DNA of 61,107 nucleotides from Phoronis australis (Eukaryota; Phoronida; Phoronidae). A model generated the notes under the pieces. It had not been told where the DNA came from. It ran no database searches and was given only the letters and a program-made list of their open reading frames with translations. Made by a program: the position numbers and the translations under genes. The stretch spans positions 60,120-121,226 of the forward strand of contig NMRA01000654.1 in NCBI GenBank assembly GCA_002633005.1, in the 5' to 3' direction. Below, piece by piece: positions 25,201 through 40,200 of this stretch; position 1 is the first letter of the stretch, and each line of letters starts with the position of its first letter.

Positions 25201-28200
25201 ATTCTTTTTGTTTTCTAAATTACTTTTTCCACTGAATTATGCCGCTGCTCTGTTTTACTGGTAACTTTATGGTTTCTCAAAACCTGAAAAAGAACAGTGC
25301 CATTTTTAGAAATAATGAAGAAATTCTTGAACATGTTTGCTACAAACAATTATCGATCGAGTTGTGGCCAGAATATGTCAAATTTGTGGATTTATACTTT
25401 TAATTGTCCATAATGAAAAACCAAAAATTTTGATATCTGTTACTGAAAGAAGTCATATTTCACGAATTTGTTTTCCATTATCATGGAAAACCAGGGTGGT
25501 AGTAGAAAGTGCTGTAAAGTGTAGATTTTGTAAAAACCTTTCTTTCTGTGTGATTTGAGATATTTTTAAATGACTACAACACAAGCTTTCACCAGTTGCG
25601 TAGATTCACAGATTTCCTGTTTGTGAGTGTTTTCTAAATTGTGAACATGTGAGAGTTCAATCAATAGGACCAGCAAACTGATAGATCAGAACGTTGAATG
25701 GGTTATTTACAGTGTTGGATTCCATTTGGCAGTTCAGGGGTATGAATGTCTGACGGACAAAATCCTGGCTAATACTCTGCCCTCTCCCCTCCCCCCTAAC
25801 TCAGAATCTTGGATCTGCCCCTGATTTATATTATGAAAAACAAAATATAATGTGGTTTATACATATATACAACATTAGTAAGGATTTTTGGGCTTGGAAA
25901 GAACAAACTGTTGCTTGAAGCCTCCACAAGATGACTTGTTGTGATTGGTCACTTTATACATTGGGCGTGGTCTCACTAGCATTCATGGTGATGGATCACT
26001 TTGTCCATTGGGCATGGTCTCGTTAGCATTCATTGTGATGGATCACTTCATCCAGTGGGCGTGGTCTCACTAGCATTCATTAAAAACTTACGGACGTTTC
26101 TTTCTAAGCTCAGGAACCGCTTCACATTTGAGTGTGGAAAAGTTGTGACCAGTTTTGTATTGGTAAATTGTTGGGAAGTTTTGTGTATCTTTGGCGTCAG
26201 CTCTCGTTTACTGTAGCTTTAACACTGATGTTAATTTGGTCAAAACATGTGTCTAAATAATTTGGTTTATGTATAACACATGCAGGTGTCAGTTTGTATG
26301 GTATATGTCAACCTTGATATTGATTTGGTAATTGTTATAAATGTTCTGTTTTGCCTTAATACTGTTGCTATATTACCATGGTAACAACTCTTTCCAGAGT
26401 TCCCAGTCGCTATGGTCACGGCTCTCTCTACTACTGAACTTCCTGCCGGCTGAGTCCCTGATGACATCACAAGGTGTGTTAGTCATTAGTCAAGTGTCAC
26501 AGTTGTTGTTCAGGTGTACAATGTCAAGAGAAACTTAAGTTCAACTCACCTGTCTTTAATGCTGTGGGGCTATGAAAATGGCTTCCATTTGATCCCTCCT
26601 CTAACTTTGCTGGACAGACAAGGCAAGAGGGTATTGGGTGTTGTGCTATTAATTTCATTCACACATATTTCTCGACTTTGACTTCAACTCTAATTACGAT
26701 AGGTCTCCATGTATTTCACACAAAAATAAGTGCTGAAATGGCCATTTTTACATTTTTCATTGGCTGATTACCTTTTCGTAAACAGCGAGAACTTTAAAAC
26801 AATCTTTTTTATGACATCTACGTACTGCAAAGCATGCTTGTAATGGGCTAAAATGTTCTTAATCGTTATTTTTGACATAGTTTGGTAGCAGCCCTTCATT
26901 AATCTTCACTTTTATAGAGAAATTTGACAAAATAAAATTTCACTTGTCGGCCATATTGTGTGCTAAATAAGTGAAGAATTATTATTATTAAAACATTGTG
27001 AATCTGACCTTGTGATTACCCTCAAGTATGACACAATGCCTTTCTAATCTCCACTCACGTCACAGGTCACCTGTAGGTGACGCTGAACATTTGTCAGACA
27101 AGATTCTGTTGCAATCTTGGAACACGTCATGTTTCAATGGAATGTCTCCTTCTCAGGGAAAGGCAGTTAAACAGGTTTGGAATGAATTGTCTGTTGAGTT
27201 TTTATGAACAGTTTCATGTAAAAACTCCTCAGGGTTATTTGCTCACCCATGTTCACTTGCTCAACACATCTAAGCATTAAGGGCATGTTGTGAGAGTAAA
27301 GGATATCTGTGCTCAACACACTTACTTTGTTGCAATACCTATACCATGGTGTGTTGCATTACAAGGTGTGCGCAGTTTAAAGTCAAATAGATTTTGCACT
27401 GAACTGTATATCAATTTCCATCAGTTATGATAACCATTTATTAATAGAGTTTCAAGTGAATTCTCTGTCTTAGATATGTTTTCAAATGATTCAGAAGCTC
27501 AGTTGGACTGTTCTACCACATTGTATATTGTATTGTGTTGTATATTGTACTGTAGTCTTGTAGTGTATTGTATTGTATTGCATTGTATATCGTATTGTAT
27601 TTTGTATTGAAGCATCCATCTCGCTACTTATTCAGTGTGCTCTTTTTGTGTTTTCCAGAAGTGTGCCAAAATTCTGATGTTACAGAGAGCGTGTGCCTGT
27701 TCAGCGATCGGCCGGCTCAGTGGAACCAGCATGAGGCACTGGTAGAAGATGTAGTCGTCCGCAAACTTCCTCCGCTAATGGACGCCCATGCGCATCTGTC
27801 GTTCAAGAGAATATTGGACCTTAGTGACCGCCAAGAGGTAATATTGGTCATATGAGACTCTAAGAACATTCTGTTTTGAGGCCTCAGGTGAAGTAAAGCT
27901 CACTAGCTTTGGCTTCAATTAGAATCAACAGTTGGTTGACTGTATGTTGCGTTTTTCTCTGAGTGGGCGGAGATCATCACTGACCGGTGCTAATAGCTTT
28001 CAGTGCGGTGATAAACTGAAGAGTGGTTCTTGTTAATCAGTTCATTAATCTCGACCGTACCTTCACGGGTCTATCCGGACAAAATGTCCGACATAATGTC
28101 TGTTCCATGCCTTGACTTGTGTTAAACTCTTGTGTTAAACTCTTGTGTATCTCCCAGCAATTGTTATAGTCGTTGACAGATTCTCTAACCTGCTGTCTAT

Positions 28201-31200
28201 ATAGCTGACTCACTGTTGACGAACTTTTGTAACTGCTGACTTTGAAACCAACTCTCACTAAATCGTGCCTGAGAATTTATAGTCTTTTGCAATGTTCTGG
28301 AATATTTCACCAATTCTAGAACTTCTGGTATCTACCAGATTCTACAAACACATACTAGGCTCTAGAACTTTTCAGACCATGGCTCTGTATCAGTCACCAA
28401 TATGGTACTACGTACTAGAATATCCTCAAGTATTCTGTTATAAATAAATTACATAACCACTGACCTCACCTCATTGGCCGTGTCAATCAATTGCTATATG
28501 CTAATAAACAAATGGAACAACCAAATGAAACTTATATGACTAGACCCAGTGTCACTCTACCCCTGACACCCATGACTCAAATAATTGTCACTTTGTGAAA
28601 TGAAATTCGCAGAAAAATTATTAAAAGTAAGAATTTGAAAATAATTTCACGCATGTGCAGTAATTTGACCATATAATGATCGTAGAGAATGGTTTAAAAA
28701 TTGATGTGAAACCTTATTGGCCCTGATCTGTTGTCCATCCAAAGCTCTCTATCACCATCAGTGATACATCTTATTTCAAAGGGTCGCTGCGAAATTCGGT
28801 AAATGATTTATTATGCGCCCACGTATTTATATGTGGATGCATTATGCCGTCATCTCCGACCGTCCGTCTGGCGTCCGCTGCTCTATCTCCAAAACGCCTT
28901 GACGTATGTTCATGAAATTTTACACGTGTTCCTTTTGTGGATGGGACGGCATGAGCGAAATTTCGGATGAATCCGAGTACCGGTGAGCCCCCTAGTGGCA
29001 GTTTTAGTTTTTTATGTTTACCTGTGTATCTTTAAACGTTCTCAACGGATTTTCATAAAATTTGGTATATAGACACCTATTAGTGAGTTGACACTGTCCT
29101 CCTGTTATTGGATGGATTCAACGTAGTTTGCGCTACCTAGTGGCCATTTTTACTGTTTTCGAGTCTGTTTTTTGCGTCCACCCCTCTACCAACCAAACCG
29201 CTTAAAGGACAATTGTGAAAATTGGCATGTATGTTTTTACTATGAAGTGGATGGCTAGTGATGATTTTCCGACGATTTCGACAACTGTGGCGCCTCCTGG
29301 TGGCAATTTTTTTTTGCGCCTATGGCTGTATCTCCTAAACCGTTCGCAGGATCTTTACTAAGTTTAGTAAGTGTATTTATATAATGTTAACAACGAAGGA
29401 CGACGACTTTCAAACAGATCTGACTACTGGTGTGCCACCTAGTGGCAATTTATTTTTTTACGTTTACCTCTGTATTTTCAAAGTTCCTCAACGTATTTTC
29501 ATAAAATTTGGCATACAGGCATCTGTTAATGAGGTGACATAATTTCTTCGTTTTCAGATGGATTCGACCTAGTTTGCGCCACCTTGTGGCCATTTTTACT
29601 GTTTTCTAGTCTGTTTTTTGGCGTCCTCTCATCTATGAAGCAAACCGCTTTCAGGATAATTGTGAAAATTGGCATGTATGTTTTTACTATGAAGTGAATG
29701 GCTGGCAATGATTTGCTGACGAGTTTGACTTCTGTAGCGCCTCCTAGTGGCAGTTTTTTTTTTCCCGCTCATGGCTGTATCTCCTAAACCGTTTGTAGGA
29801 TGTTTACTTAATTTAGCAAGTGTATTTATATGATGTTGACAACAGACGACGACGACTTTTGGACAGATCTGGCTACTGGTGTGCCCCCTAGTGGCAATTT
29901 TATTATGCGCCCACATATTTATATGTGGACGCATTATGCCGTCATCTCTGTCCGTCCGTCCGTCCGGGCGGCGTCCGGCGTCCGCTGCTCTATCTCCAAA
30001 ACCCTTTGACATACGTTCATGAAATTTGGCACATATGTTCCATTCATGAATGGGACGGCATGTGCGAACTTTCGGACGGATCCGACTACCGGTGTGCCCC
30101 CTAGTGGCAATTTTAGTTTTTTACGCTTACCTTTGTATCTTCAAAAGTCCTGAACGGATTTTCATGAAATTTGGTATGTAGGCACCTAGTAGTGAGATGA
30201 CGCTATCCTGCCGTTTTCGGATGGATTCGACATAGTTTGCGCCACCTAGTGGCCATTTTTACTGTTTTCGAGTCTGTTTTTGTGCTTCCACCCCTCTATC
30301 AACCAAACCGCTCAAAGGATGATTGTGAAAATTGGCGTGTATGTGCTTACTATAAGGAAGACAGCTGACAATGATTTTCAGACGATTTGGACTACTGTGG
30401 CGCCTCCTAGTGGCAGTTTTGTTTTTTTGCGCCCATGGCTGTATCTCCCAAACCGTTTGCAGGATCTTTACTAAATTTAGCAAGTGTATTTATGTGATGT
30501 TGACAACGGACGATGACGACTTTAGGATGATTCTGATTACCGGTATGCCTCTAGTGGCAATTTTAGTATTTGCCTCTAGTGGCAATTTTAGTATTTTACA
30601 TTGACCTCTGTATTTTCATAGGTCTTCAGGTGTATACTTTGTGTTACTTCGTGACTGTGAAGGAAAAGTTCCAAGTAGAAATTTGTTTCTGGCATTCTAA
30701 TGCTGTGCTAATCTCGTATGTTGGTAAATTTGTTTTTAATTCTATGTTTCTGTGGTGCTTTAAGCAACTGGTGTATAGGATGTGCTTGTATTATGAAGAT
30801 TACTCACATTTTGCCCCTAGCCTATTGAGGAGACAATGACCATGCCTTTCCATTTTGCAAAGTATGCCCTCTACTGGCCACTTTATGGTACCAATAAACA
30901 ACCCTAGAAGGATACCGTATGCGGTGCAATTGTGGGCGCATTTCAACGCTCCGCGTTGCTCTTGTAGTTTTTTATGTTTACCAGTCTGTATCTTCAAAGG
31001 TCCTCAACAGATTTTCATAAAATTTTTAATATAGGCATCTACTGGTGAGATGACACTATCATCCTGTCTTTGGATGGAATCGAGGTATTTTGCGCCACCT
31101 AGTGGCCATTTTTGCTGTTTTCAAATCTTGTTTTTGACATCCACCCCTCGATCAACCAAGTCATTCTAGGGATGGTTTTGAAAATTGGCGTATATATTTC

Positions 31201-34200
31201 AGTGTGAAGAGGACGTTTGATGATGGTGACTGACTACTGTGGCACCTCCTAGTGGTAGTTTTGTTTTGTTTTTCGCCCATAGCTGTATCTCCATAACCCA
31301 CTGCAGGATCTTTATTAAATTTAATAAGTGTATTAATTTCATATGAAGATAACTGTCGACGACTTTCAGGCGGAGCGAGTGAACGCTGTGCCCACAAGTG
31401 GCAATTTCATTTTGTTCCGTCTTCCTTTGTTTCTCTGAAGTTCCTTGACAGAGTTTTATGAAATATGTCATGTTCCTGTTTTTGGATGGATTGTACGTTT
31501 TTGCGTCATCTATTGGCCATTTTTTATGATGCAAATAAATATCCCTAAAAGCACACCATTTGCGATGCATTCATGGGCGCATTTCAACGCTCTGCGTTTC
31601 TCTCGTTATGTTAAGGTATCACTGTTTCAAAATTTGTGTAATCCTCCTACTTGGAATTTTGCAGGCCATTCTGAGGGTTTGTTGTCTGCGAAAGTTTGGA
31701 CAGAGCATGGCCAAGATTGCCGAGCTCAATCTAAAGTATGATGCAGCAAAGCGTGTCTTCATCGGGCCACTACAACATGTTGGCAATAAGCAGCCAGCGG
31801 ACGCCAAGGCCGCTCAGCAGGAAATGGTGAGTGGGGAATTGTGGGTAGTTTTAAAGTCTACCTTAGGGTGGAGTTCAGTAGCTGTCTCACGGTGAGAAAA
31901 ATTTAGCCAAAATCGCATGCTCTCGTTATATTACATGGCATTACCTTGCGTAATCTCATGAAGTCATGCTTTTCTAGCGAGGTTCTAGCATTACTGAACT
32001 CTACCCAGGATGCCAGTTCATCTCAGCAGTTAGTAGTTTAGGAAAATGTGGATGTTGTTACGGAGCTCGGCATGAAAGCTTGTCTGATTGGCTTTGTACA
32101 AAATTCATTTACATTGTGAATTGGGCGAGTGGATCTTAAAAAATAGCTGCCCCACTGTCTAGTGAATAATTGGTCACAGGTAAGAAAACTGTCAGAAATG
32201 TTTGCCCCTCAGCGCTAGTACATATGTCCACATTCAACATTGAAGGCATATGTGTGAGTGGCTGCCAACCATGTCTGGTCTTTTGGACAGGTGTGTACTG
32301 AAAGGAAAAATGTTATGCAGTCATGGTTTACATGCGATTCCTGAGTAGTGTCAAATCCTGATTAAATCTGCGGGTCATAGACTGTTAGCCAATCACAGTT
32401 TTGGCAATGTTCACTGACACGGCAAGTCAATGTATTCCGTGCCGTACATGCGTGAGTAGGTCATTGAGATAGTATTACATCGCATGGGAAAATATTTCAT
32501 TCAAACAATATCGTGCATGTCTGTAGCTGTGGAATACAGTAAACATGGCTCAGATTTGGCTCCGAAAACTGCGACGAAAGACGGATTCTTTTGAAAAACA
32601 AACTTGTGGTACAGAATGTAATCCTGTGACTCATTATGGTGTTAGTAGGTGTCACTAGGTGTCACTTTCTACTATGCCACTGCAAAAGCAGCTATAGGAT
32701 GTGATTTCTTAGAGGAAACCGGGTTTAAAATTATTTTGTGTCAACATTTTAAAGCACACCATCTCTGTTTAGAAAGTAAACTGAGAAGCAAAACATCTGA
32801 GTGTTTGGTAGCTCATTAGAGGCTGTTCTAGCTAATCTTTTGCTATGCTGGAGCTGGCGGTTATGCGATCATAGATGTTTGAAATTTGCAATTTTGACCA
32901 AAAAATGTTTTTGTTGCTGCTGCCCAAAACATGGAAAATGTCTCAAAAGTACTGAAACTTGTTGAAAATATACGGAAGGAATGATATTTGGGCCGGCATC
33001 TCTACTGTTGTGCATAATCCTACCCCCTGTGATGTTAGACAACACATGATATTGTGACGAGGACAATTGTGAGGCCCATGTGTTAGCTCATGTTCATTTA
33101 TAACATTTTACAACTTCCACGTGAGGCAGGAAATGTTTGTACGCAATTATTACTGTGTTGAGGAGTTGAGGAATTTAGAGGAGCGCTTAGTTTGATCACA
33201 TACTTTTAGATTATGATTTACAATACATGAGGCTAGTCAGAATAGATTCTCATTTCGTCAAGTAACTGAAGTGATTTACAATACATGAGGCTAGTCAGAA
33301 TAAATTCTCATTTCGTCAAGTAACTGTGAAGTGATTTACAATACATGAGGCTAGTCGGAATATATTCTCATTTCGTCAAGTAACTGAAGTGATTTACAAT
33401 ACATGAGGCTAGTCGGAATAGATTCTCATTTCGTCAAGTAACTGAAGTGATTTACAATACATGATGCTAGTCAGAATAGGTTCTCATTTCATCAAGTAAC
33501 TGAAGTGATTTACAATACATGAGGCTAGTCAGAATAGATTCTCATTTCGTCAAGTAACTGAAGTGATTTACAATACATGAGGCTAGTCAGAATAAATTCT
33601 CATTTCGTCAAGTAACTGAAGTGATTTACAATACATGAGGCTAGTCAGAATAGATTCTCATTTCGTCAAGTAACTGAAGTGATTTGGCGAAAAGAATTAT
33701 TCCAGCTGAATTGGCTAGCAAAACTGCATTCACAAAACTGGAGGTGGTTATGTAGAACCCTAACTTTTGAACGTCATTTCCCAGAAATCACTGACCGGGT
33801 CCATGTGAAACCTTAAATACTGTGCTTTATGCATTGTTCTCAAAATACCTTTAGGAATTGCTTTCAAAATCTTCAACTTTCGCATGAAAGGATTTCAAAA
33901 AATAGGATTTTTTGCTTATCAAAACAAATGCTCAACAAAAAGTAAACAAAGTTGTCAGACGATTGACTGTGGGTTTGTTTAAAAGGTAGCTATGCTTTGA
34001 GATTGTGCGTAGATGGAGAGTGAATAATTAAACCCAGTAATTAATTTATTATATGATAACCTCTAATTAGACAAGTGAAACCTGTTGTTAATTAAATAAT
34101 CAACTACAAAGAAGAGTAACTACGCTAGCGCCCTCTTCAATCAATCAACCACAATAAGCAAATGTCTTGTCTGCTATCCAAGCTAGGACTCTCCACTTAT

Positions 34201-37200
34201 TAGATGGCTGTCCTGTTGGTGAATCTTCGAACTACACACACTGTATGGTGACAGTGCACTTGCTGGTCACCGTCTCTGGTAATGCAACACTTACAGGCAA
34301 TTTCTTCTACCTGCGATTCTTCTTGCTGGTCACAGTCTCTGGCTGGTGACACAACACTTCAGGTTGTATCTTACTACCCACGATGCAAGTGACAAGCTCT
34401 TAGTTAACTTCCTGTTCATTAACCCTTGCCCTTGCCAAGATCCTTTCTAGAATCTTCCACGAGATGGCTCCATCGTACAATTTCCTCTGTACACTGTAGC
34501 AAGTCTTTATGCTTCAACTACTATAGCTCATCTGAATTTCTTTTTGACTAAGCCCATATTATAATATTCTACTTATTTATTGATTGGTTAATAAAAAACA
34601 CATGATTATATCCAATCATATCATTGGCTGTTACAGTTTGTTCTCAGAATTTTCTAGAATCTCTAGAGTACTTTGACCCCAGAACCCAAATTTGTAAACA
34701 CCATTTAAAAATAGATTTTGACGTTAAAGTACGTGTCAACAAGTTTGACCCCATGATTTAAAAGTACATATGCACAAATTTTGGGCAACTTAAAATGGAT
34801 CTATTCTTACTAATTACTTAATCAATATATTATATTTATTCTGACAAAAGGGTTTATTTAGAAACCTGCTGAAACAATATTTTTGAGGTTCTCCAAATAA
34901 TGGCAGGTCAATATAGCATAAAGTCAAAAATCAAATTCAGCAGGCTTCCTTCTTTCAGATTATGCTTTTATCTGCTAATTGGCTAATTACACAAACTCAA
35001 AGATCTTACATAACTTTTGTTTGCTAAAAAGGTGTGTTGAGCCCTGTTTTAAGTCGATTAGACTAGGATAGCCCTTCATATGGCAAAGGTTGTGGATTTC
35101 AGTTTAAATATGGAATGTTTTGAAAATGGCTGTTTCTTGATTGATCAGAGCCCATTTAACAGGTAGTTTAGCTGTGCTTCAATATTGCTTGTCTCATTAA
35201 CTCATTACTGCCAATTTTCTTGGAACTGCATTAAGAAGTGCCTATTAAATTTTGAGGAAAATTAGAAAATTGGGTGTAAAAACTACATTGCAAAATTTTT
35301 ATTGTTGATTGATTTTTATGAAACTTTGAAGGTAAGATGTACGTGTTGTTTTGTGATATTTTTAAATTATATAACATTATATGTCCAGGTAGGTTTTCAC
35401 CAGGTAGAGTTTTCAAGATTTTGGGTGAAAAAAACAAGTATCAATGGTCAGTAGAGGGTATTAAACCTGTTCTGCGGATCCCAAACCACAATCATTTTGA
35501 AGTTGAGTTAATTAATCATCGACGTACGACAGGTTATCATCAATCACTTGTCTACAGGTAGTCGATCAATGGTAATTTCCCCAAAAAACGGAGACAAGTT
35601 GAAAAACTTGACCTTCTTTTGGTATTCAGTAAAACCATCATGCTCTCGCCTGATGATGTCGTTAAACTGTAGTTCGACTGATGATGTCGTTAAACTTTAG
35701 TTATCTGTCAGACTGTCATGAACTCTCCCATGAGTGAGTTGGTTGAGTTGCCAAAAGCAGCGTTTGGGGGTGAAATAGTCTTCAGGATTGAATTTGTTGT
35801 GCGTTTGTCATGAGTACTCTAATGAATGCTGACCACAACACGGGATTTCTCCAAGTTACTTACGTGTTTTGCTGGGGTCATTATCCCCATTGTTGTCATT
35901 AACGCGCACTTCAATGGAGACTATTTGCGCCCACTCAGCTATCTAGTCACTTGACGTACTAATGTCTCGCGTCACTTCTGAACATGCTAGTTGACAGTCT
36001 CGGTCACATGCTCCATTATATCAGCTGACAATTTGAAATCTGTTTTTGAAGTGTTGCACATACAGAGACAAATTTCATCAAACTCGGATGGAAACGTGGT
36101 GAAAAATTAGTTAATCATTTGAAAATTAGCCATAAATTTTCGCTCTGAAATTTCTTCATTTTTTGACAGCTGCATGTTTTGTCAACCTGTTCTTAAAGCT
36201 AGTGCAGTTTTTCCGTCGTCTGCCCCCACTGGGAGGTCATGTGGTCTATTAAGTATGCACACATTCTTAAATCATGCCATTATTATGATCATTATCACTA
36301 TCATTATCATTATTATTTCTGTTAATGGTCTTATCAGTATTGTTTTTGTAGTCGGCAGTCATTTGGCCACAGTTGAAGCAAAATCGCAAGCGTTTTAGAA
36401 AGACTTCACCACCTTTGGGGCGTTTGCAGAAAGTTTTAACGAATTGACCCATAATGTTTGGCAACTGTCTATCTTTAGATGTGTCATGAATTAAACATTT
36501 GGAAGACTGATTATGACATTTTTTCCAATTTAATCCAGTCTCTTCTATTTGACTCCGACCAAAATTTGTCAAAATAGGGAACCTTTTCTAGTAATGACGA
36601 TTTCAATTGCCTGTCCATTCATTTATCTTTCTATGTCCAATTATTGAGATGACCCTATTTTCAAGAAAATAATTGTTAAGTTCTGAAAGAAGTTGATGTT
36701 TGCTTGGGCTAATGAGTTTCCAGACTTTTTCAAACACAGTTCTTCATCAAGCTGTGTATTCTTTTTAGCTGATAATATATGGAATAAGTAAAACGCTGTT
36801 CTGTTAACTTTCTCAAGAAGAATAAACAGAAAGAAGAGTTTTCTTCATTATTAATGCACTCTTTTGTGATAACTCTGGGCTAAAATGCACGATCGCTTGC
36901 AACAATGTAGGTCAGCTTTGAAAAATGAAAAAATGCGAACTAATTATTTTTCTGTAAAATGACGGAAGAACTGTCATGTTCTGCAGACCAGACTCTCTGG
37001 TCTCTGGTACTAATCATTCCATTGATTTCATGTGTTACACAGGTCATATCAATATTGGTTTTGTGTAGAAGGGAACTACGCCAACATGAACTAATTATAA
37101 AATAACACAGGCATGAGTTTTAAACCAACCACCAAAGCTCTGGCGCTGAGTGTGATGTTACTAGTGAGCCTAATGGTTATTGGAGATGGTAATAAGTCTC

Positions 37201-40200
37201 TAATTTATATCTGACTTCTGGGGATGTAGATAAGAAAAAATTTGAGTCTGCTTATGGGAAGGCTAGATGGAAACAGCCAAGTTCCATGTTCCGTACCCAC
37301 AGTCCTTCACACCCACAACAGGGTGATCTTTCAATTTTGTCTTTGTGCCATTGAGGTTCACATACTACTCTTTTGTCTGTCTTCGTTCTGTAAATTTCAA
37401 GCTTCAATAAACCCAACTTGCACCACAAAACCAACTTTTAACTTAGGCCACTTTCCACGATTATGAAATTGGACTCAAATTATCTCTACAGCCATGTCCA
37501 CACTTTGAGTTGCCTTAAAAAGACTTTGCCCCAGTTTTGCCGGGTGTCCACCATGCGACAACTATGGCGCAAAAATGATTAGACAGCCCAGTGTGTGTAA
37601 CTGAGCAAGCATGCAGGTGGCAATTACATCCTCTTAGTCTACAGATTTGCGTCCACACTACAACTTGCACCAGGGCAAGTTACCCCAGGACAAGTTACTA
37701 GATACCTTTATAAGGTGGGGTAAGTTGTCCCAGAACAAATGACGTTCACACTGGTAACTTGTTCTTGGATAACTCATAGTGTGGATGACACTTGAGCAGC
37801 GAAATTAGACATGATTTCAGACCTTCAGAAGAATAGGCAGTTTCTTATTGGTTGAGATCAGGCTCTTCTAGTTGACTTGTGACAGCACCGCGTCATTTTA
37901 TGCCCTGAGCACAGTCTCAAGGAATAACAAACTGTTGGCTGCATACCCAGAAACTCCTGCTCTTCTTAGTAAGGAACTAGTTGAGACCAATGTTATAGTA
38001 GTAAGTGTTCTAATTAAAAAAGTGTGATTCTTGGACAGTGTGGGTATATGGCCTAAGCTTGGATTACGTTCAATCTTCCGATGTTGTCATCGCAGTTTGT
38101 GTCATGTTATGAGCTGCAGTTTAGACATGAGGAATGTGATATACGCTGTGGTATGAGATTCCCACGTGACAAAATGTGCCTGCTGTTCTTCAGTTTCTCT
38201 TTTCTTGTTTCTTTGCACTGAAGAGCTCATTTTGGCTTTCCACTCTTCATGGAAAACTTGGAAACATCTAAAAGGGTTGCATTTATGGAAATCTCATTTT
38301 GCAACATGAGAAAGGGTAATAAGTCATGGAATATTTCATAAAATATGTGATAAACTCATTTTCTTCATAACTAGCTCGTTCATTCAACTATGTTTGACAG
38401 CATAATTACTGTGTCTATTTTGGGTGGAAATAGCTAGCAGAAAATGATAATAAAACAATGGAAACTATGTTTGGGGTATGACGTTTTTTATTTATTTATT
38501 TATCAATGTAATATTTATAATGAGGGTAGCCCCATCAGTTCACACTGTTTTCCATGGAGGCCCTTGGTTGTCTTGCGGATGATTGGTTGTAAAACCCCAG
38601 TTACTAGGACACCTACTAGGCTTACGGTGACATTTTGGAAAGTGGTCTGGCATTCGTACACTTCCTGGTGATTGAGAACACATGCACTGGACCTCATACT
38701 CAGCATCAATTGTTATTTTTAAAGACAACCTTTCCTTTTTTTCCGTTAGTTGAGATCTCAGAAAGAGTTTCATTCCTGGAGAGATGTCTCTACATTTCAT
38801 GCTTTGCATTCCTGTGTGTATTTGTGTTTTTATTGGAAAGTCATAAAAAGTGAAGAACAAGGTTGTTCATTTCTAGTTGGTTTACCATCAGAAAAACAAA
38901 AGTTACTTGGAAACTTCCATATGCAATTCTGGGTATGGTAAACTGCCTTAAAATTCAAACTAAATTAATGACCGAAATTATCATTTTTATCATTTTTCAG
39001 ATGCTCACTGTATTGCCAAAAATTTTCAAAATTTTGTGTTTTTGTTCATGACTACCATGATGGCAAATACAGTGTCCTAGTAATTAAGTGAAGTCGTCTT
39101 CTTCTATACTCTTCGTTGAAAATTAAAAAATAAAATTTTAACATTCTTCATATTGTGTTCTAATTTGAAGAGACTTTACTGTATTTTGGGAACATATGAT
39201 TACGTCTAAGAAGCATAACCTGGGAAATTCATTTTGATTTGTTTTCAACTGAAAAATTTTGATTGGTATGTGAGCATTTTCAAACGACTTACGTATCCAG
39301 AGCTGAAAATATTTTCAAAAGCTGTTTTTAAAGTTGCTTTCTTGTAAGCTTTTAGATAACTGTGTTAATGTCAGTTTAATCTGCTCATTGGACTGATCCA
39401 AGTAGGGCCTGTATGGGACTCCACACTACAATTGTGTGTAGCCCTAGACTAATGTCCAAGTTTAGATAACTTTGAGCATCTATCTCTGAAATGACGGATT
39501 GGGTTTCAACAATTTTTTTCCAATCTTTATAGGCTATTCTCCAGAATTGTTTTTAAGGTGGTTCACTTTTGCATCAGATACTATCAAAAATACGACCTCC
39601 ACAATTTTGAGTATGAACTCAGCAATTGCCAAATGAAAAGAAAACAATTTAGAAAACCTAAACAGCGTTTTTGAGATTCTGCCTTGAACATCTTTATTAA
39701 AAGAAATTTGTTGAGATTTGATGCCATTGTTGGCTACGAATATACCTTTTTTTGTCCAAAAAAGGTCACATTACCCTCTGACACACTGCTATATAAAGAC
39801 AATAATCCGATTTTACACCCTTTCTAATTTCAGATAAACATACATTCTACTGAACCTGTGTAACATTCTATACTTTTATAGATATTTGGGCAAAATGTGC
39901 AGATTTGACAATAGGTTTTCACTTCCATCCTTAACATGGAACGTGCTTAGGTACAGCAAAAACACCTAGAAAAGCAATAGATGTCTAAATTCAAAGTGTG
40001 AATATTGATTATAGTTGCTTTTCTGACTGTTCATAAGTGCACTCATCTGTCTCATCGTTGCTGCCATTGAAAATACACATTTTACTGCATGGAATGGTTG
40101 AACCAGTGCTAGACATACTCCAATTCTTTGTTTTCAGTGTTTTTGTGCCAATCCATATTTTCTTTCCTACCGATTCTTGACTCCGCCCCCTGTGCTGTTG

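Noticed and set aside
29629-30012. 127-codon - strand open frame
   Set aside because: It lies within the modular family-1 repeats and reflects their composition; no domain was recognised.
34100-34690. Possible solo LTR
   Set aside because: Composition resembles an LTR and 28020-28450, but no paired TG...CA termini or target duplication could be found.
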